Assembly: GCA_015068765.1 (NCBI GenBank)
Contig: SVJY01000021.1
Coordinates: 1-34,339, forward strand
Length of the DNA: 34,339 nt
Source of the DNA: Oscillospiraceae bacterium
Lineage (GTDB): Bacteria; Bacillota; Clostridia; UMGS1883; UMGS1540
Direction of reading: 5' to 3'
Part shown: positions 34,128 to 34,339 of the stretch, piece by piece
How the letters are laid out: the number at the start of each line of letters is the position of its first letter
How positions within the stretch are numbered: the stretch's first letter is position 1
Position numbers and translations under genes: made by a program
The notes under the pieces: model-generated
Told to the model about the DNA's origin: nothing
What the model saw: the letters and a program-made list of their open reading frames with translations, nothing else
The model's database searches: none

Positions 34128-34339
34128 ATGGAATTTAACGCAGATGTATATAATGAATTTGACTATGAGGCTATAAAAATATTGGAAGATTTCTTGCCTG
34201 ATAAAATATTTGATGCACATACTCACTTTTTTGATAAGGAATTTACTCCGGAGGCTTCAAAACAATACGGAGCAGAAAAGGTAGATTTGGAGGATTATAA
34301 AAGCTTCTTTTCTCCGTTATTTAAAAACAAGAAAAAGTG
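34128..34339 (+). CDS. Amidohydrolase-like protein, N-terminal part (partial)
   Basis: The window ends inside this gene. ATG 34128 has AAAAAGGA upstream, and 70 complete codons are visible. The peptide includes KIFDAHTHFFDKEFTP (about 29-44), where DAHTHF is the HxH metal-binding motif of amidohydrolase-superfamily TIM-barrel enzymes. The rest is too short for a subfamily. It follows the lipoprotein gene by 110 bases with no strong terminator, so it may belong to the same AT-rich unit. Confidence 0.65.
   Translation, partial: MEFNADVYNEFDYEAIKILEDFLPDKIFDAHTHFFDKEFTPEASKQYGAEKVDLEDYKSFFSPLFKNKKK

Noticed and set aside
1-34339. CRISPR arrays, tRNA or rRNA genes
   Set aside because: No regularly spaced repeats and no tRNA or rRNA-like stretches were seen; the tRNA link is only through the T-box.

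Overview
The window looks like a chromosomal stretch of a Gram-positive Clostridia-type bacterium (Firmicutes; probably Oscillospirales-like, which is an inference). The reasons are the argR-recN neighbourhood, a T-box leader before pheST, AGGAGG-type ribosome sites, TTG and GTG starts, a class A RNase P RNA, an SLH-domain exported protein, and the NifU-like/GGGtGRT and DUF6320-type families that I associate with anaerobic Firmicutes. Base composition is moderate for most of the window. It turns clearly AT-rich after about 33,350.

Layout. 1-8362 (+) is one tight operon: the end of argR, recN, an ABC-F ATPase, an SLH exported protein, an LtaS-like sulfatase-fold membrane enzyme, uvrB and a 52-residue DUF3006-like protein. 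An extended -10 promoter then drives an acyl-CoA synthetase/AMP ligase (8446-10128). RNase P RNA follows with its own promoter and terminator (10171-10543). 10550-13255 (-) holds hypoxanthine-DNA glycosylase, an EamA transporter, a CYTH protein and an alkaline-phosphatase-fold phosphodiesterase. A membrane GT2 glycosyltransferase (13460-14737, +) meets an oxidoreductase plus ABC exporter unit (-) at a bidirectional terminator. 17735-24378 (-) is a T-box-controlled pheS-pheT unit. It continues without a visible break into a phosphoribosyltransferase, a condensation/alcohol-acetyltransferase-like protein and a zinc-ribbon membrane protein. recA (-) and pgk-tpiA-gpmI (+) diverge from 25.5 kb. 29251-31400 (-) is a three-gene phage packaging relic. 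31595-33299 (+) is the NifU-like/GGGtGRT pair. The last kilobase is AT-rich and carries a lipoprotein and the start of an amidohydrolase-like gene.

Most interesting features. (1) The pheS T-box leader is about 510 nt long because a 276-bp palindromic element, flanked by TA on both sides, sits in the apical loop of Stem I. Removing it on paper, with one TA, restores a compact loop on an AAACGC/GCGTTT stem. (2) The NifU-like scaffold and GGGtGRT protein form a two-gene unit with its own promoter and terminator, altered cysteine spacing and no known function. (3) An intact TerL survives beside a TerS-like stub and a tail-like protein, with no capsid or portal genes.
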